Positions 1-7,478 of a stretch of DNA of 37,998 bases are shown piece after piece. The stretch comes from Clostridia bacterium (GTDB lineage: Bacteria > Bacillota > Clostridia > Oscillospirales > Acutalibacteraceae). The position numbers and the translations under genes were made by a program. The notes beneath the pieces were generated by a model. It had not been told where the DNA came from. It was given only the letters and a program-made list of their open reading frames with translations, and did no database searches. The first letter of the stretch is position 1. Every line of letters starts with the position of its first letter. The stretch covers positions 1 through 37,998 of the forward strand of contig JAFTEL010000056.1 in assembly GCA_017453685.1 (NCBI GenBank), in the 5' to 3' direction.

Positions 1-540
1 GACGCTGTCAAACTGAACGAAGAACAGGGTCGGCTGATTGCCGGCGTTGAAATAATCGCAGATCGCGTCCGTCACGGCGTCGTCTTCGCCCGGGTGCTGC
101 TTGTTCACGTTGATGTCGTTTTCGATCAGACCGTAGTTGATGGGGTTCCAGTTGACGAAGGAGGCCAGCTCCGCGTCGGGGAACGCATGGCGGGCGTAGG
201 TGAAAATGGTGGGGTACTGCGTGTCGCTCGAACGCTCGGTGCTGCCCAGAATATCATTGGTCAGCGAGTGGGTCGAATAAGATACGCCCGTGAGGATCGC
301 GCCCCAGTTCTGCGCGCTGGTGGTGATGATCTCGGCGCGCGCGGTGTAATCGACCGCGCCGTCGGCAAAGATGCGGTCAAAATTCGGAGTGTCGGCTTCG
401 TTGAAGAACCGGCCGGCGCCGTCCACGCCGATGATGAACACACGGTCATACGGAGCGGCGGTGGTCTGTGCGGCGAAGCAGGGCAGGACAAGACCCGCCG
501 TGAGTACCAGAGCGAGCAGACAACTGATGAGTTTTTTCAT
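1..540 (-). CDS. Secreted alkaline-phosphatase-superfamily enzyme (partial, 3' end outside window)
   Basis: The first 180 codons are present; the rest lies beyond position 1. Residues 1 to about 24 form a signal peptide (MKK, a hydrophobic core, then CFAAQ), so the protein is exported. Next comes the metal-binding start of the alkaline phosphatase / type I phosphodiesterase fold: FIIGVDGAG with Asp40, then TPNFDRIFADGA, then TTSAQNWGAILTG, where Ser75 or a neighbouring Thr should be the nucleophile. These motifs are typical of the phosphodiesterase/nucleotide pyrophosphatase branch that hydrolyses phosphoesters outside the cell. The start is an ATG at 538-540 preceded by AAAGGA about 9 bases upstream. 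It follows an unknown secreted protein gene by 37 bases, so the two are probably co-transcribed. The substrate cannot be judged from this part; a sulfatase-like or phosphoglycerol transferase enzyme is less likely. Confidence 0.8.
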   Translation of the reverse strand, partial: MKKLISCLLALVLTAGLVLPCFAAQTTAAPYDRVFIIGVDGAGRFFNEADTPNFDRIFADGAVDYTARAEIITTSAQNWGAILTGVSYSTHSLTNDILGSTERSSDTQYPTIFTYARHAFPDAELASFVNWNPINYGLIENDINVNKQHPGEDDAVTDAICDYFNAGNQPTLFFVQFDSV

Positions 541-577
541 TTGTGATGTTCCTTTCTGTTTTGACATTTATGTAAAT

Positions 578-1120
578 TTAATAAAGCGACCAGGCTCTGA
601 TCTTCAGGTAAATATCATAAAGAAACCCGAAGACCCGCTTCCAAAAGTGGTTGCTGTCCACCACGACCGAGGCGCGGATGAGCAGTCCTTTGAAGTGTGT
701 CGTCTCGCCGTTGTCATTGCGGGTGTTCGCTTGGACGATCTGAACCGAATAGACCGTAACGCCCTTGTCACATTCGATCTGAACGTCGTCTTCATTGAGC
801 TGATCCGGCAGCTCGTACCCGTCGGCTGCGACCAGCTCATAGTTGACGTAATAGGTGCGACCGGCCACGAGCGGGCAGTAATACACCGTTCCGGCGTAAT
901 CCGAAACGGACACGGGAGCATCTCTGTTTGTGTTCAGCACCACATTGTCCGAGGTGATCTCAATGAAATTGTCGCTGTTCAGATAGAGGCAGCCTGCCAC
1001 GTCGCTTTTCAGCTTCAGGGTGATCACACCGGTCGGCTGCGCGGCGGCGGCCGACGCGGGAAGCAGGCAGCAGGACAGCGCGCAAAGCACCAGCAGGGCG
1101 CACACCGCTTTTTTGAGCAT
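578..1120 (-). CDS. Secreted protein of unknown function with aromatic C-terminal tail
   Basis: I do not recognise a family. The 180-residue product begins with a clear signal peptide (MLKKAVCALLVLCALSC, cleavage probably after the Ala-rich ASAAAA stretch). The middle (about 30-150) looks like beta-sandwich sequence with alternating hydrophobic residues. The end is unusual: a stretch of aromatic and basic residues (HFWKRVFGFLYDIYLKIRAW, then SLY) forming a likely amphipathic helix at the extreme C-terminus. A similar layout (signal peptide, beta-rich body, Trp-rich tail) is seen in the protein encoded at 9423-10199. The ATG at 1120 is chosen over an upstream frame start because AAAGGAG lies 8 bases before it and a promoter (1152-1181) lies just upstream. 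It may be surface-exposed and membrane-associated; that is inference. Confidence 0.7.
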   Translation of the reverse strand: MLKKAVCALLVLCALSCCLLPASAAAAQPTGVITLKLKSDVAGCLYLNSDNFIEITSDNVVLNTNRDAPVSVSDYAGTVYYCPLVAGRTYYVNYELVAADGYELPDQLNEDDVQIECDKGVTVYSVQIVQANTRNDNGETTHFKGLLIRASVVVDSNHFWKRVFGFLYDIYLKIRAWSLY

Positions 1121-1151
1121 GACGGTCACTCCTTTTTCAAATTCTGTCAAC

Positions 1152-1181
1152 ATTATACATCGGTTTTTGCCGTTCTGTCAA
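1152..1181 (-). promoter_or_regulatory. Sigma-A-type promoter for the 578-1120 gene
   Basis: On the minus strand TTGACA (1176-1181) and TATAAT (1152-1157) are both perfect matches, 18 bases apart. The start codon is about 31 bases downstream of the -10 box. Confidence 0.8.
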
Positions 1182-1211
1182 TTCGATTTTGACGGAAAAG
1201 CGCGCCCTTTT

Positions 1212-2081
1212 TCAATCGGGGCTGACCGAGAGCTTGCTGAAAAACAGGGCGGTCTCAACGCCGTGCGGGCGGTTGTAGCGGCACAGGCGATAGAGCCAGT
1301 CGGTGCTGTCGAGGTCGACGTAGTTCATCCGCTCTTCGCAGATATACGCCGCGCGAAAGCCCATCGCCTTGATGATCTCCTTTGACTCTTTTGAGTAACA
1401 GCCGAAGGGGTAGGTGAAGGCGGTGGGCAGCTTCACGCCGTTTTCCAGACAGAGCGACTGCATCTTCTGCAGATCGTTCTGCAGAAAGCGGCGGTATTCC
1501 TCCTCGCTTTCGCCGCTGCGCTTTTTCGCGCCCTTACGGCCGCAGTTGTCAAGCTGATGCAGGTCATAGCTGTGGTTCTGGATTTCGACGCAGTCTTCAC
1601 CGCTCAGCCGCGCGACCTCCTCCCACGTCAGATACGCGTAGTTCACCGAGTGGTCGTCGCTTTGCGAATAGCGGTCGGTGTACGCGCCGACGACGGAGAC
1701 CACGGCGCACAGCCCGTACTTTTTCAGCAGCGGTTCGACGTACTGCGCCACGCTTTCAAAGCCGTCGTCAAAGGTGATGATGATCGGCTTTTCGGGCAGG
1801 TCGCTTTTGCCGTCCACGGCGTCGAGCAGCGTTTGGGTGGTCACGGCGGTATAGCCGCAGGCTTTGATATAGCGGAAATCGGCTTCCAGTTCTTCCAGCG
1901 TCACGCAGTATGCGCCGGCGCGGCGAGCGTTTTGGCTCACCTGATGGTACATCACGATGGGCAGCGGCGTCCGGACGGCCGCGGCGGCGGGAACGGAACG
2001 GGCGGCCTGATGACCGGCGGAAACCGTCAGCAGGAGCAGCGCCGCCAGCAGAGCATATCCTTTTTTCATTTTAATAACCAT
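1212..2081 (-). CDS. Secreted polysaccharide deacetylase (NodB domain)
   Basis: A 289-residue protein with a signal peptide or N-terminal anchor (MKKGYALLAALLLLTV) and a NodB-type carbohydrate esterase 4 domain. The motifs are in order: PIVMYHQV (about 41-48), TFDDG (103-107, catalytic base and metal Asp), NHSYDLH (169-175, the two metal His) and TFTYPFG (about 222-227). Family members remove N- or O-acetyl groups from peptidoglycan or other polysaccharides outside the membrane using a divalent metal. The N-terminal PIVMYHQV type is common in Firmicute sporulation and wall enzymes; the exact substrate is not visible. The start at 2081 is favoured because GAGGTG lies about 9 bases upstream; an internal Met (2069) is possible. 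That ribosome site is inside a terminator-like hairpin, so its expression may be unusual (see 2082-2120). Confidence 0.9.
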   Translation of the reverse strand: MVIKMKKGYALLAALLLLTVSAGHQAARSVPAAAAVRTPLPIVMYHQVSQNARRAGAYCVTLEELEADFRYIKACGYTAVTTQTLLDAVDGKSDLPEKPIIITFDDGFESVAQYVEPLLKKYGLCAVVSVVGAYTDRYSQSDDHSVNYAYLTWEEVARLSGEDCVEIQNHSYDLHQLDNCGRKGAKKRSGESEEEYRRFLQNDLQKMQSLCLENGVKLPTAFTYPFGCYSKESKEIIKAMGFRAAYICEERMNYVDLDSTDWLYRLCRYNRPHGVETALFFSKLSVSPD

Positions 2082-2120
2082 AAAAAATCACACCTCACCG
2101 CAATACTATGCAGTGAGGTG
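2082..2120 (-). terminator. Intrinsic terminator of the znu operon, overlapping the next ribosome site
   Basis: On the minus strand CACCTCAC (2113-2120) pairs with GTGAGGTG (2091-2098), extended across one mismatch by GCA/TGC, with a 6-base loop. Six T follow shortly after (2082-2087). The GAGGTG in the 3' arm is also the ribosome binding site of the deacetylase gene starting at 2081. Confidence 0.75.
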
Positions 2121-2144
2121 CGCGCTTTATTATTTGAGCGGCTC

Positions 2145-2849
2145 TCAGTTTCCGATGAACCGCTGACCCAGCTCGCTTTGCAGGTATTCTTCCGTTTCTC
2201 CGAAGAATGCCACGCCGCTGCTGCCGATGTGCAGGATTTTGTCGCTGTTTTTCACCGCGCCGTTCACGTCGTGCGACACCATGATCACGGCGACCTTTTT
2301 ATCTTTGTTCAGGTGGCGGATGCATTCATACAGTTCGGCGGCGACCAGCGGGTCGAGCCCCGTGACGGGTTCGTCGAGGATCAGCAGCTTTTCGGTCGCG
2401 CACAGGGCGCGGGCGAGCAGAACGCGCTGCTGTTGACCGCCGGAGAGATCGCAGTAGGGGCGGTGCAGCATCCCGTCCAGTCCGAGTTCTTTTAGCGCCG
2501 CTTCGGCGCGCGCCTTGTCCTTGGCGTTGTGAAAGCCGAACACTTTCTTTCTGCCGGTGCAGCCGGACATCACGACCTCATGCACGCATGCGGGAAAATC
2601 GCGCTGAATGGCGGTCTGCTGAGGCAGGTAGCCGATGGTGCTGCGGGTGATGCCGCCGCAGAATTCGATCTGCCCTTCCGTGGGCGCCAGCAGACCGGCG
2701 ATGCCCTTGAGCAGGGTAGTCTTGCCCGAGCCGTTTTCGCCGATGATGCTCAGCCATTCCCCTTCGCACAGGGCAAAGTTGACGTCGCTGAGCACCTTGG
2801 TGCGGTCGTAGCTCATGGAAAGATGATGAACTTCCAGAATTTTGTTCAT
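2145..2849 (-). CDS. znuC: Metal (zinc/manganese) ABC transporter ATP-binding protein
   Basis: A 234-residue ABC ATPase, the normal size for ZnuC/AdcC/MntB. It shows Walker A GENGSGKTT (37-45), a Q-loop near LPQQ (75-78), signature LSGGQQQR (135-142), Walker B LLILDEP (155-161) and the switch His in VSHD (H193). It powers import of a divalent metal across the cytoplasmic membrane together with a binding protein and a permease. The binding protein gene lies directly upstream with a 23-base gap, in the same direction. The membrane permease expected next (ZnuB/AdcB type) is absent: a hairpin terminator and an unrelated deacetylase follow. Zinc is inferred from the His-rich partner; manganese is possible. 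Confidence 0.85.
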   Translation of the reverse strand: MNKILEVHHLSMSYDRTKVLSDVNFALCEGEWLSIIGENGSGKTTLLKGIAGLLAPTEGQIEFCGGITRSTIGYLPQQTAIQRDFPACVHEVVMSGCTGRKKVFGFHNAKDKARAEAALKELGLDGMLHRPYCDLSGGQQQRVLLARALCATEKLLILDEPVTGLDPLVAAELYECIRHLNKDKKVAVIMVSHDVNGAVKNSDKILHIGSSGVAFFGETEEYLQSELGQRFIGN

Positions 2850-2872
2850 GGTCGTGTTCCTTCTGTGTTGTC

Positions 2873-3841
2873 TTATTGTGCGTTCAAAGCGATTTTCAGC
2901 ATCTGCAGGTTTTGTTCCATCAGGTCGAGGTAGGTCACGCCGCTGTCAAACTGCGCGGCGGATACGTTGTGGCAGGAGTGCAGCTCCAGCGCCTGAACGC
3001 CCGTGAGCGCGGCGACCTTCTGCGCCATGTTTTGGTTGGAAAGCTCCGCGTAGAAAACGGCGGGGATGTGAGCAGCTTTGACGTGCTCCGTGATCCTGGC
3101 GAGCATGGCGGGGCTCGGCTCCGTTTCGGCGGTGCAGGAATCGAAGGCGGCGAGATACGTCAGCCCGTATTCTTTGCAGAAATAGTGCATGGCGAACCGA
3201 TCGCAGATCACGATCTCTTTAAGTGGCGCGTTTGCCACAACGTCGCGGAACTGTGCGTCCAGTTCATTCAGCTTTTCGCAATAGCTTTCGGCGTTCGCCT
3301 CATAAAAAGCGGCGTTCTCGGGGTCGAGCTTTTCCAGCGCCGCGGCGAGGTTCTGCGCCATGATCCCGGCGTTTTTCGGGCTCGTCCAGATATGAGGATC
3401 GACGGAGTGCTCGTTTTCCTCGTGTCCGTGTTCATCCTCGTGTTCTCCGTGTTTCACGGCGGAAAGTTCAATGCCTTTTGACAGGTCGAGCACGGTCACT
3501 TGATTCAGATCGAGGTTTTTGATGACGTTGGCCGCCCAGAGCTCCATCCGATCGCCCGTGTAGACAAACAGGTCGCAGTGGTTGATCTTGATCATATCCG
3601 CGGGGCTGGGGTCGTAGGTGTGGCTGTCGGCGCCCGGCGTGAGCAGCAAAGTCAGGTCGATCCTGTCGCCCGCGATCTGCCGCGCAAAATCATATTGCGG
3701 GAACAGGGTGCAGACGACGCTGAGCCGTGCTGTTTCATTATGCTCGGGCTGCTCCTGCTTTTGACCGCAGCCGAACAGCGCGAGCAGCAGCGCCGCCGCG
3801 AGCAGCAGCGCCGCGATCTTTGCGGTTTTTCCGTGTTTCAT
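2873..3841 (-). CDS. znuA: Metal ABC transporter substrate-binding lipoprotein (ZnuA/AdcA type)
   Basis: A 322-residue cluster A-I metal-binding protein. Its N-terminus is a lipoprotein signal with LFGC and lipidated Cys25. Metal-site motifs are visible: SHTYDPSP (His74), VDPHIWTSP (His150), and DRFAMHYFCKEYGL with a third His. Between the first two is a His/Glu-rich loop (HGEHEDEHGHEENEH, 131-145), a hallmark of zinc-specific members. It should capture zinc outside the membrane and hand it to the transporter. The ATG at 3841 is chosen over one 15 bases upstream: GGGGAG lies 7 bases before it, and it overlaps the maf stop as ATGA, meaning translational coupling. znuC follows; no permease gene is linked and no Zur-like palindrome was found, so the pair is read from the operon promoter far upstream. 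Confidence 0.88.
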   Translation of the reverse strand: MKHGKTAKIAALLLAAALLLALFGCGQKQEQPEHNETARLSVVCTLFPQYDFARQIAGDRIDLTLLLTPGADSHTYDPSPADMIKINHCDLFVYTGDRMELWAANVIKNLDLNQVTVLDLSKGIELSAVKHGEHEDEHGHEENEHSVDPHIWTSPKNAGIMAQNLAAALEKLDPENAAFYEANAESYCEKLNELDAQFRDVVANAPLKEIVICDRFAMHYFCKEYGLTYLAAFDSCTAETEPSPAMLARITEHVKAAHIPAVFYAELSNQNMAQKVAALTGVQALELHSCHNVSAAQFDSGVTYLDLMEQNLQMLKIALNAQ

Positions 3842-4395
3842 GTGCTTTCTCCCCATGCTTTGAGCTCGTCATAGAGATGCGAGACCGGCAGACCGATCAC
3901 GTTGAAATAATCGCCCTCGATGCCCTCAACCAGAATACAGCCTTTGCCCTGAATCCCGTAGGAGCCCGCCTTGTCCATCGGTTCGCCCGTGGCGACGTAG
4001 GCGGCGATCTCCTCCTCGGTCAGCACCTTGAAGCGCACCAGCGTACATTCATGAAAACAGACGCATTTTTCGCCCTGACGCAGGCAGACGCCGGTGTAGA
4101 CCTGATGGGTGCGGCCGGACAGCAGACGCAGCATCGCTTTGGCTTCTTCTGTGCTGTGCGGCTTGCCGAGGATCGTTTCGTCCAGCACCACCACGGTGTC
4201 CGCCCCGATGACCAGTTCGGTCGGATGCCGTTGGGCAACGGGCGCGGACTTGATGGCGGCCAAATATATCACGATCTGTTCCGGCGGCAGGGTCGGGTCA
4301 TAGGTCTCTTCCACCGCCGCGGTCTCTATCGTAAAATCGTATCCCGCCAGCGCGAGCAGTTCTTTGCGTCGGGGGGAAGCGGAAGCAAGGATCAA
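3838..4395 (-). CDS. maf: Maf-type nucleoside triphosphate pyrophosphatase
   Basis: A 185-residue Maf/HAM1-superfamily protein of standard length. Conserved blocks are LASASPRRKELL at the start, LVIGADTVVVLD with the catalytic-loop Asp, GKPHSTEEA, SGRTHQVYTGV, KAGSYGIQGKG and GDYFNVIGLPV. Family members hydrolyse dTTP, UTP and modified pyrimidine nucleotides to the monophosphate and pyrophosphate, cleaning the nucleotide pool; in Bacillus Maf also affects septum formation. Translation appears to begin at a TTG (4393-4395), with GAGGTG 8 bases upstream, because the family's N-terminus (ILASASPRR) begins right there. It sits 11 bases after hflX and overlaps znuA by the ATGA junction, so it is part of the long minus-strand operon. 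Confidence 0.92.
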   Translation of the reverse strand: MILASASPRRKELLALAGYDFTIETAAVEETYDPTLPPEQIVIYLAAIKSAPVAQRHPTELVIGADTVVVLDETILGKPHSTEEAKAMLRLLSGRTHQVYTGVCLRQGEKCVCFHECTLVRFKVLTEEEIAAYVATGEPMDKAGSYGIQGKGCILVEGIEGDYFNVIGLPVSHLYDELKAWGEST

Positions 4396-4406
4396 AAATT
4401 GTCACC

Positions 4407-5660
4407 TCAATCGGTCATATATTGTTTGTATTCATCCAGCAGCCGCAGTTCGGCGATGACTTCCAATAAAACGCCGTCGGGCGTGTAGTCTTCGCTCAGA
4501 ACCTTTCCTTCGGTGCGAAAGCGCGCCGCTGCCGCCGATTCCGAATAGGGGAGCAGGAGTTTGACTTGGCGGCGGGTCTGCGGCAGTTCCTGCACGATCG
4601 CGTCCAGCAGCCGATCCAGCCCTTCGCCGGTTTTGGCGCTGATCATCACGGAACGCCCGAGGGTGGGCAGGTCGGCGATCGAGGGAACCAGATCGCATTT
4701 ATTCATCACCGAAAGGATGGGCTTGTTCAGGCAGTTGAGTTCGGCGAGCAGATCGGAGGTGACCCGCAGATGCTCCGCACATTCGGGGGAGGACGCGTCG
4801 CACACATTCAGAATGACGGTGGCGTCCACCGCTTCTTCCAGCGTGGATTTGAACGCTTCGACCAGATGGTGCGGCAGGCGGCGGATCAGACCGACCGTGT
4901 CAATGAGCATCACGCGCCGCCCGTCGGGCAGGTCGAGCCCGCGCGAGGTCGGGTCGAGCGTGGCGAAGAGCTTGTCCTCCGCCAGCACGCCTGCCTGCGT
5001 GAGTGTGTTCATGAGCGTGGATTTGCCCGCGTTGGTGTAGCCGACGATGGCGACGGTCTGAATACCGTCCTTCGCGCGGCGGGTGCGCAGGCTGCCGCGG
5101 CGCTTTTCCAGCGCCGCCAGTTGTTCCTCCAGCGCGGCGATGCGGCGGCGGATGTGGCGGCGGTCGCTTTCCAGCTTGGTTTCGCCCGGGCCTCTCGTGC
5201 CGATACCGCCGCCCAGACGGGACAGGCTCGTGCCCTTGCCGGTCAGACGCGGCAGGGAGTATTTGAGCTGCGCCAGCTCTACCTGCAGCTTGCCCTCGCC
5301 GGACTTGGCGCGGGCGGCGAAAATATCGAGGATCAGCGTGGTGCGATCCACCACGCGCACGTCGACGGCGTCCTCAATATTGCGCAGCTGCGAGGGCGTC
5401 AGCTCATCGTCGACAATGAGCAGATCGGCTTCATTGGCTTCGCAAAAGTCTTTCAGTTCTTCCAGCTTGCCGGAGCCGATGAAGGTGGCATTGTCGGGCT
5501 TGTCCCGCTTTTGCACCATACGACCGATGACTTCGGCGCCGGCGGTTCTTGCCAGTTCCTCCAATTCATCCAGCGATAAGTCAGGGTCGAATTCGCCGAA
5601 GTCCACACAGACCAAAACAGCCCTTTCGGGCTGCTGTGAATTTTCAAAAAGCTCTCTCAT
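4407..5660 (-). CDS. hflX: Ribosome-associated GTPase HflX
   Basis: A 417-residue HflX. The N-terminal glycine-rich nucleotide-binding domain contains DNATFIGSGK (57-65) and the LIVDDELTPSQLRN block. A coiled-coil (about 165-195) starts after the conserved LGGGIGTRGPGETKLE segment. The G domain follows with G1 GYTNAGKST (207-215), G3 DTVGLIRRLP (254-263), G4 NKCD (320-323) and G5 SAKTG (341-345). HflX splits stalled or heat-damaged 70S ribosomes and hydrolyses GTP and ATP. The ATG (5658-5660) overlaps the ricT stop as ATGA and has AAAGGA 6 bases upstream. Nothing is missing from the family pattern. Confidence 0.95.
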   Translation of the reverse strand: MRELFENSQQPERAVLVCVDFGEFDPDLSLDELEELARTAGAEVIGRMVQKRDKPDNATFIGSGKLEELKDFCEANEADLLIVDDELTPSQLRNIEDAVDVRVVDRTTLILDIFAARAKSGEGKLQVELAQLKYSLPRLTGKGTSLSRLGGGIGTRGPGETKLESDRRHIRRRIAALEEQLAALEKRRGSLRTRRAKDGIQTVAIVGYTNAGKSTLMNTLTQAGVLAEDKLFATLDPTSRGLDLPDGRRVMLIDTVGLIRRLPHHLVEAFKSTLEEAVDATVILNVCDASSPECAEHLRVTSDLLAELNCLNKPILSVMNKCDLVPSIADLPTLGRSVMISAKTGEGLDRLLDAIVQELPQTRRQVKLLLPYSESAAAARFRTEGKVLSEDYTPDGVLLEVIAELRLLDEYKQYMTD

Positions 5661-6520
5661 TCAATTCCTTTCAGAGCGTCCAGCTCTGCTTTTTCAATGC
5701 GGATCTTGCCGTCCTTGAGCACTTGGACGTCATGGCGATGCACGCTGACGGGGGCGGCGTTCGGGTTGCGTTCGAGGGAGACCTTCAGCATGCCGGTGAG
5801 CAGGTTGGTCTCGGTCACCGTGCCTCGACCCTCTTTGGTATCGACGACCGCGCCGATCTTGGGCGTGACACGCAGCAGGTGTTCATAGGAATCCTGTTCG
5901 TATTTCAGGCAGCACATCAGGCGGCCGCAGGTGCCGCTGATCTTGACGGGATTCAGGCTCAGTCCCTGTTCCTTGGCCATCTTGATGGAGACGGGCTGGA
6001 AATCGCCCATGTAGGAGCTGCAGCAGAACGGCCGGCCGCAAACGCCGAGCCCGCCGAGCATTTTCGCTTCGTCCCGCACGCCGATCTGGCGCAGCTCGAT
6101 GCGGGTGTGGAAAACGCTCGCCAGATCTTTGACGAGTTCACGGAAGTCCACGCGGTTGTCAGCAGTAAAATAAAACAGGATCTTGCCGCCGTCGAGCGTG
6201 TATTCCACCCTGACGAGCTTCATGTTGAGCTTGTGTTTCTCGATCTTCTGCTCGCAGATGCGGAACGCCTCGGCCTCTTTCTTCTTATTCTCTTCCATGC
6301 GCTTCAGGTCGGCTTCGGTGACCTTGCGGATGATCTTTTTCAGCGGTTTCACGATCTCTTCATCGCTGATCTCTTTCGCTTCCATTGCGATCTCGCCGCA
6401 TTCCACGCCGCGCACGGTTTCGACAATGACCTTGTCGTTGAGCGCGAGGGGTTCCTGCGCGGGTTCAAAATAATAAACCTTGCCCACTTCACGGAAGCGG
6501 ACGCCGACTACGATTGCCAT
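5657..6520 (-). CDS. ricT: PSP1-domain protein RicT (YaaT)
   Basis: A 287-residue PSP1 C-terminal-domain protein with the family start MAIVVGVRFREVGKVYYF. Two cysteine groups are present: GVCGRPFCCSS (Cys161, 166, 167) and GTCGRLMCCLKYE (Cys198, 203, 204). In Bacillus RicT these bind an iron-sulfur cluster. RicT forms a complex with RicA and RicF that helps RNase Y mature and degrade mRNA and affects sporulation phosphorelay and competence. RicA and RicF are not encoded in this window. The position directly after holB and before hflX agrees with the widespread Firmicute order darA-holB-ricT. The start ATG overlaps nothing; the stop overlaps the hflX start. Confidence 0.93.
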   Translation of the reverse strand: MAIVVGVRFREVGKVYYFEPAQEPLALNDKVIVETVRGVECGEIAMEAKEISDEEIVKPLKKIIRKVTEADLKRMEENKKKEAEAFRICEQKIEKHKLNMKLVRVEYTLDGGKILFYFTADNRVDFRELVKDLASVFHTRIELRQIGVRDEAKMLGGLGVCGRPFCCSSYMGDFQPVSIKMAKEQGLSLNPVKISGTCGRLMCCLKYEQDSYEHLLRVTPKIGAVVDTKEGRGTVTETNLLTGMLKVSLERNPNAAPVSVHRHDVQVLKDGKIRIEKAELDALKGIE

Positions 6521-6551
6521 AGGGAAAAATCCTTTCTTTTGCGGTTAAAAT

Positions 6552-7445
6552 CTATTTTCCGGCCGCAGCGCTCAATCGGCTGCAGAGCCTTGTGATCAGA
6601 AGGTTGCGGTTCGCGTTGCCGTTGACGGCGGCGGTCATCTCCTGCGTGACGTTCGTGAACGAAAGCAGCTGCGGGGTAGTGAAGCGGCGCGCGAGCGCGG
6701 CGGCTTCGTTGGAAGCGGAGGAGAGCAGGGGCAGTTCCCGATTTCCGCTTTTGAGGGTCAGCGCGTCGCGGAGCAGCAGTTGAAGCTGCGTCAGGACCGG
6801 CAGGAGCAGCGCGAAATCTTTTTCAAACGCGGCGGTGATCTTCATGAGTTCATATTCGTTGGGCGCGCCGAGCGCCGAGGCGATCTGCCGCGTCAGCTCC
6901 GTGATGGCTTCGTTCGCCTCGTCCGAACGGGTCTCGACCTGCTGCCCCAGATTGTAGACGCAGGCGCGCGAAAGAATGGTTGGCAGCAGCGCCGTCGCGC
7001 TCGGGCAGGTGAGCAGAAAGCGCACGTATTCGGGCGGCTCTTCTAAAATTTTCAGCAGCGCGTTCTGCGCCGCCTCGTTGCTCAACTGCATGTTGTGCAG
7101 CAAAAACACCCGTCGGTCGGCTTCGTTCGGGAAAACGAAAGCGTCGGCGCGGATCTGGCGAATGGCGTCGACCTTCAGACAGTCCGTCTCGCCCGGCTGC
7201 GCGAGGCATTCGGTCAGGTCGGGATGAAAGCCGCGCAGCACCTTGCGGCAATGGGAACATGCGCTGCAGGGGCGGTCTTCCCCGCTGCATAAGAGCGCCT
7301 GCGCCAGCAGCCGCGCGAGCGTCAAACGATCGCCCTCGCTGCCGCCTTCCAAAATGACGGCGTGCGGCAGGCGATCCGCTTCCACGGCTGACTGAATGAT
7401 CTGCGCCGTCGCGGCATTGATTGAAAGTTCGGAAAAATCCATCAT
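6552..7445 (-). CDS. holB: DNA polymerase III delta' subunit
   Basis: About 297 residues, the usual HolB length. The clamp-loader AAA+ fold is recognisable: LPHAVILEGGSEGDR with a degenerate P-loop as expected for delta', a zinc-binding Cys group (CSGEDRPCSACSHC), KVDAIRQIRADAF, the DEAD-box-like region, NALLKILEEPPEYVRFLLTCPSATALLPTILSRAC with the SRC sensor motif. Delta' is a non-hydrolysing part of the clamp loader that places the beta clamp on DNA. The start codon is uncertain: GTG (7448), ATG (7445) and ATG (7442) are adjacent in frame, and no strong ribosome site is visible. The ATG at 7445 begins on the last base of a 20-bp repeat that equals the end of darA, implying darA stop and holB start once overlapped (TGATG). 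Confidence 0.9.
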   Translation of the reverse strand: MMDFSELSINAATAQIIQSAVEADRLPHAVILEGGSEGDRLTLARLLAQALLCSGEDRPCSACSHCRKVLRGFHPDLTECLAQPGETDCLKVDAIRQIRADAFVFPNEADRRVFLLHNMQLSNEAAQNALLKILEEPPEYVRFLLTCPSATALLPTILSRACVYNLGQQVETRSDEANEAITELTRQIASALGAPNEYELMKITAAFEKDFALLLPVLTQLQLLLRDALTLKSGNRELPLLSSASNEAAALARRFTTPQLLSFTNVTQEMTAAVNGNANRNLLITRLCSRLSAAAGK

Positions 7446-7464
7446 CACAGTTTCACAAATTTGT
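7445..7464. repeat. 20-bp direct repeat, copy 1 (before holB)
   Basis: TCACAGTTTCACAAATTTGT on the plus strand, identical to 8638-8657. It contains the 10-bp palindrome ACAAATTTGT. On the minus strand it reads as the last codons of darA ending in TGA and runs directly into the holB start codons. Confidence 0.95.
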
Positions 7465-7478
7465 TATATCAACAGCAG

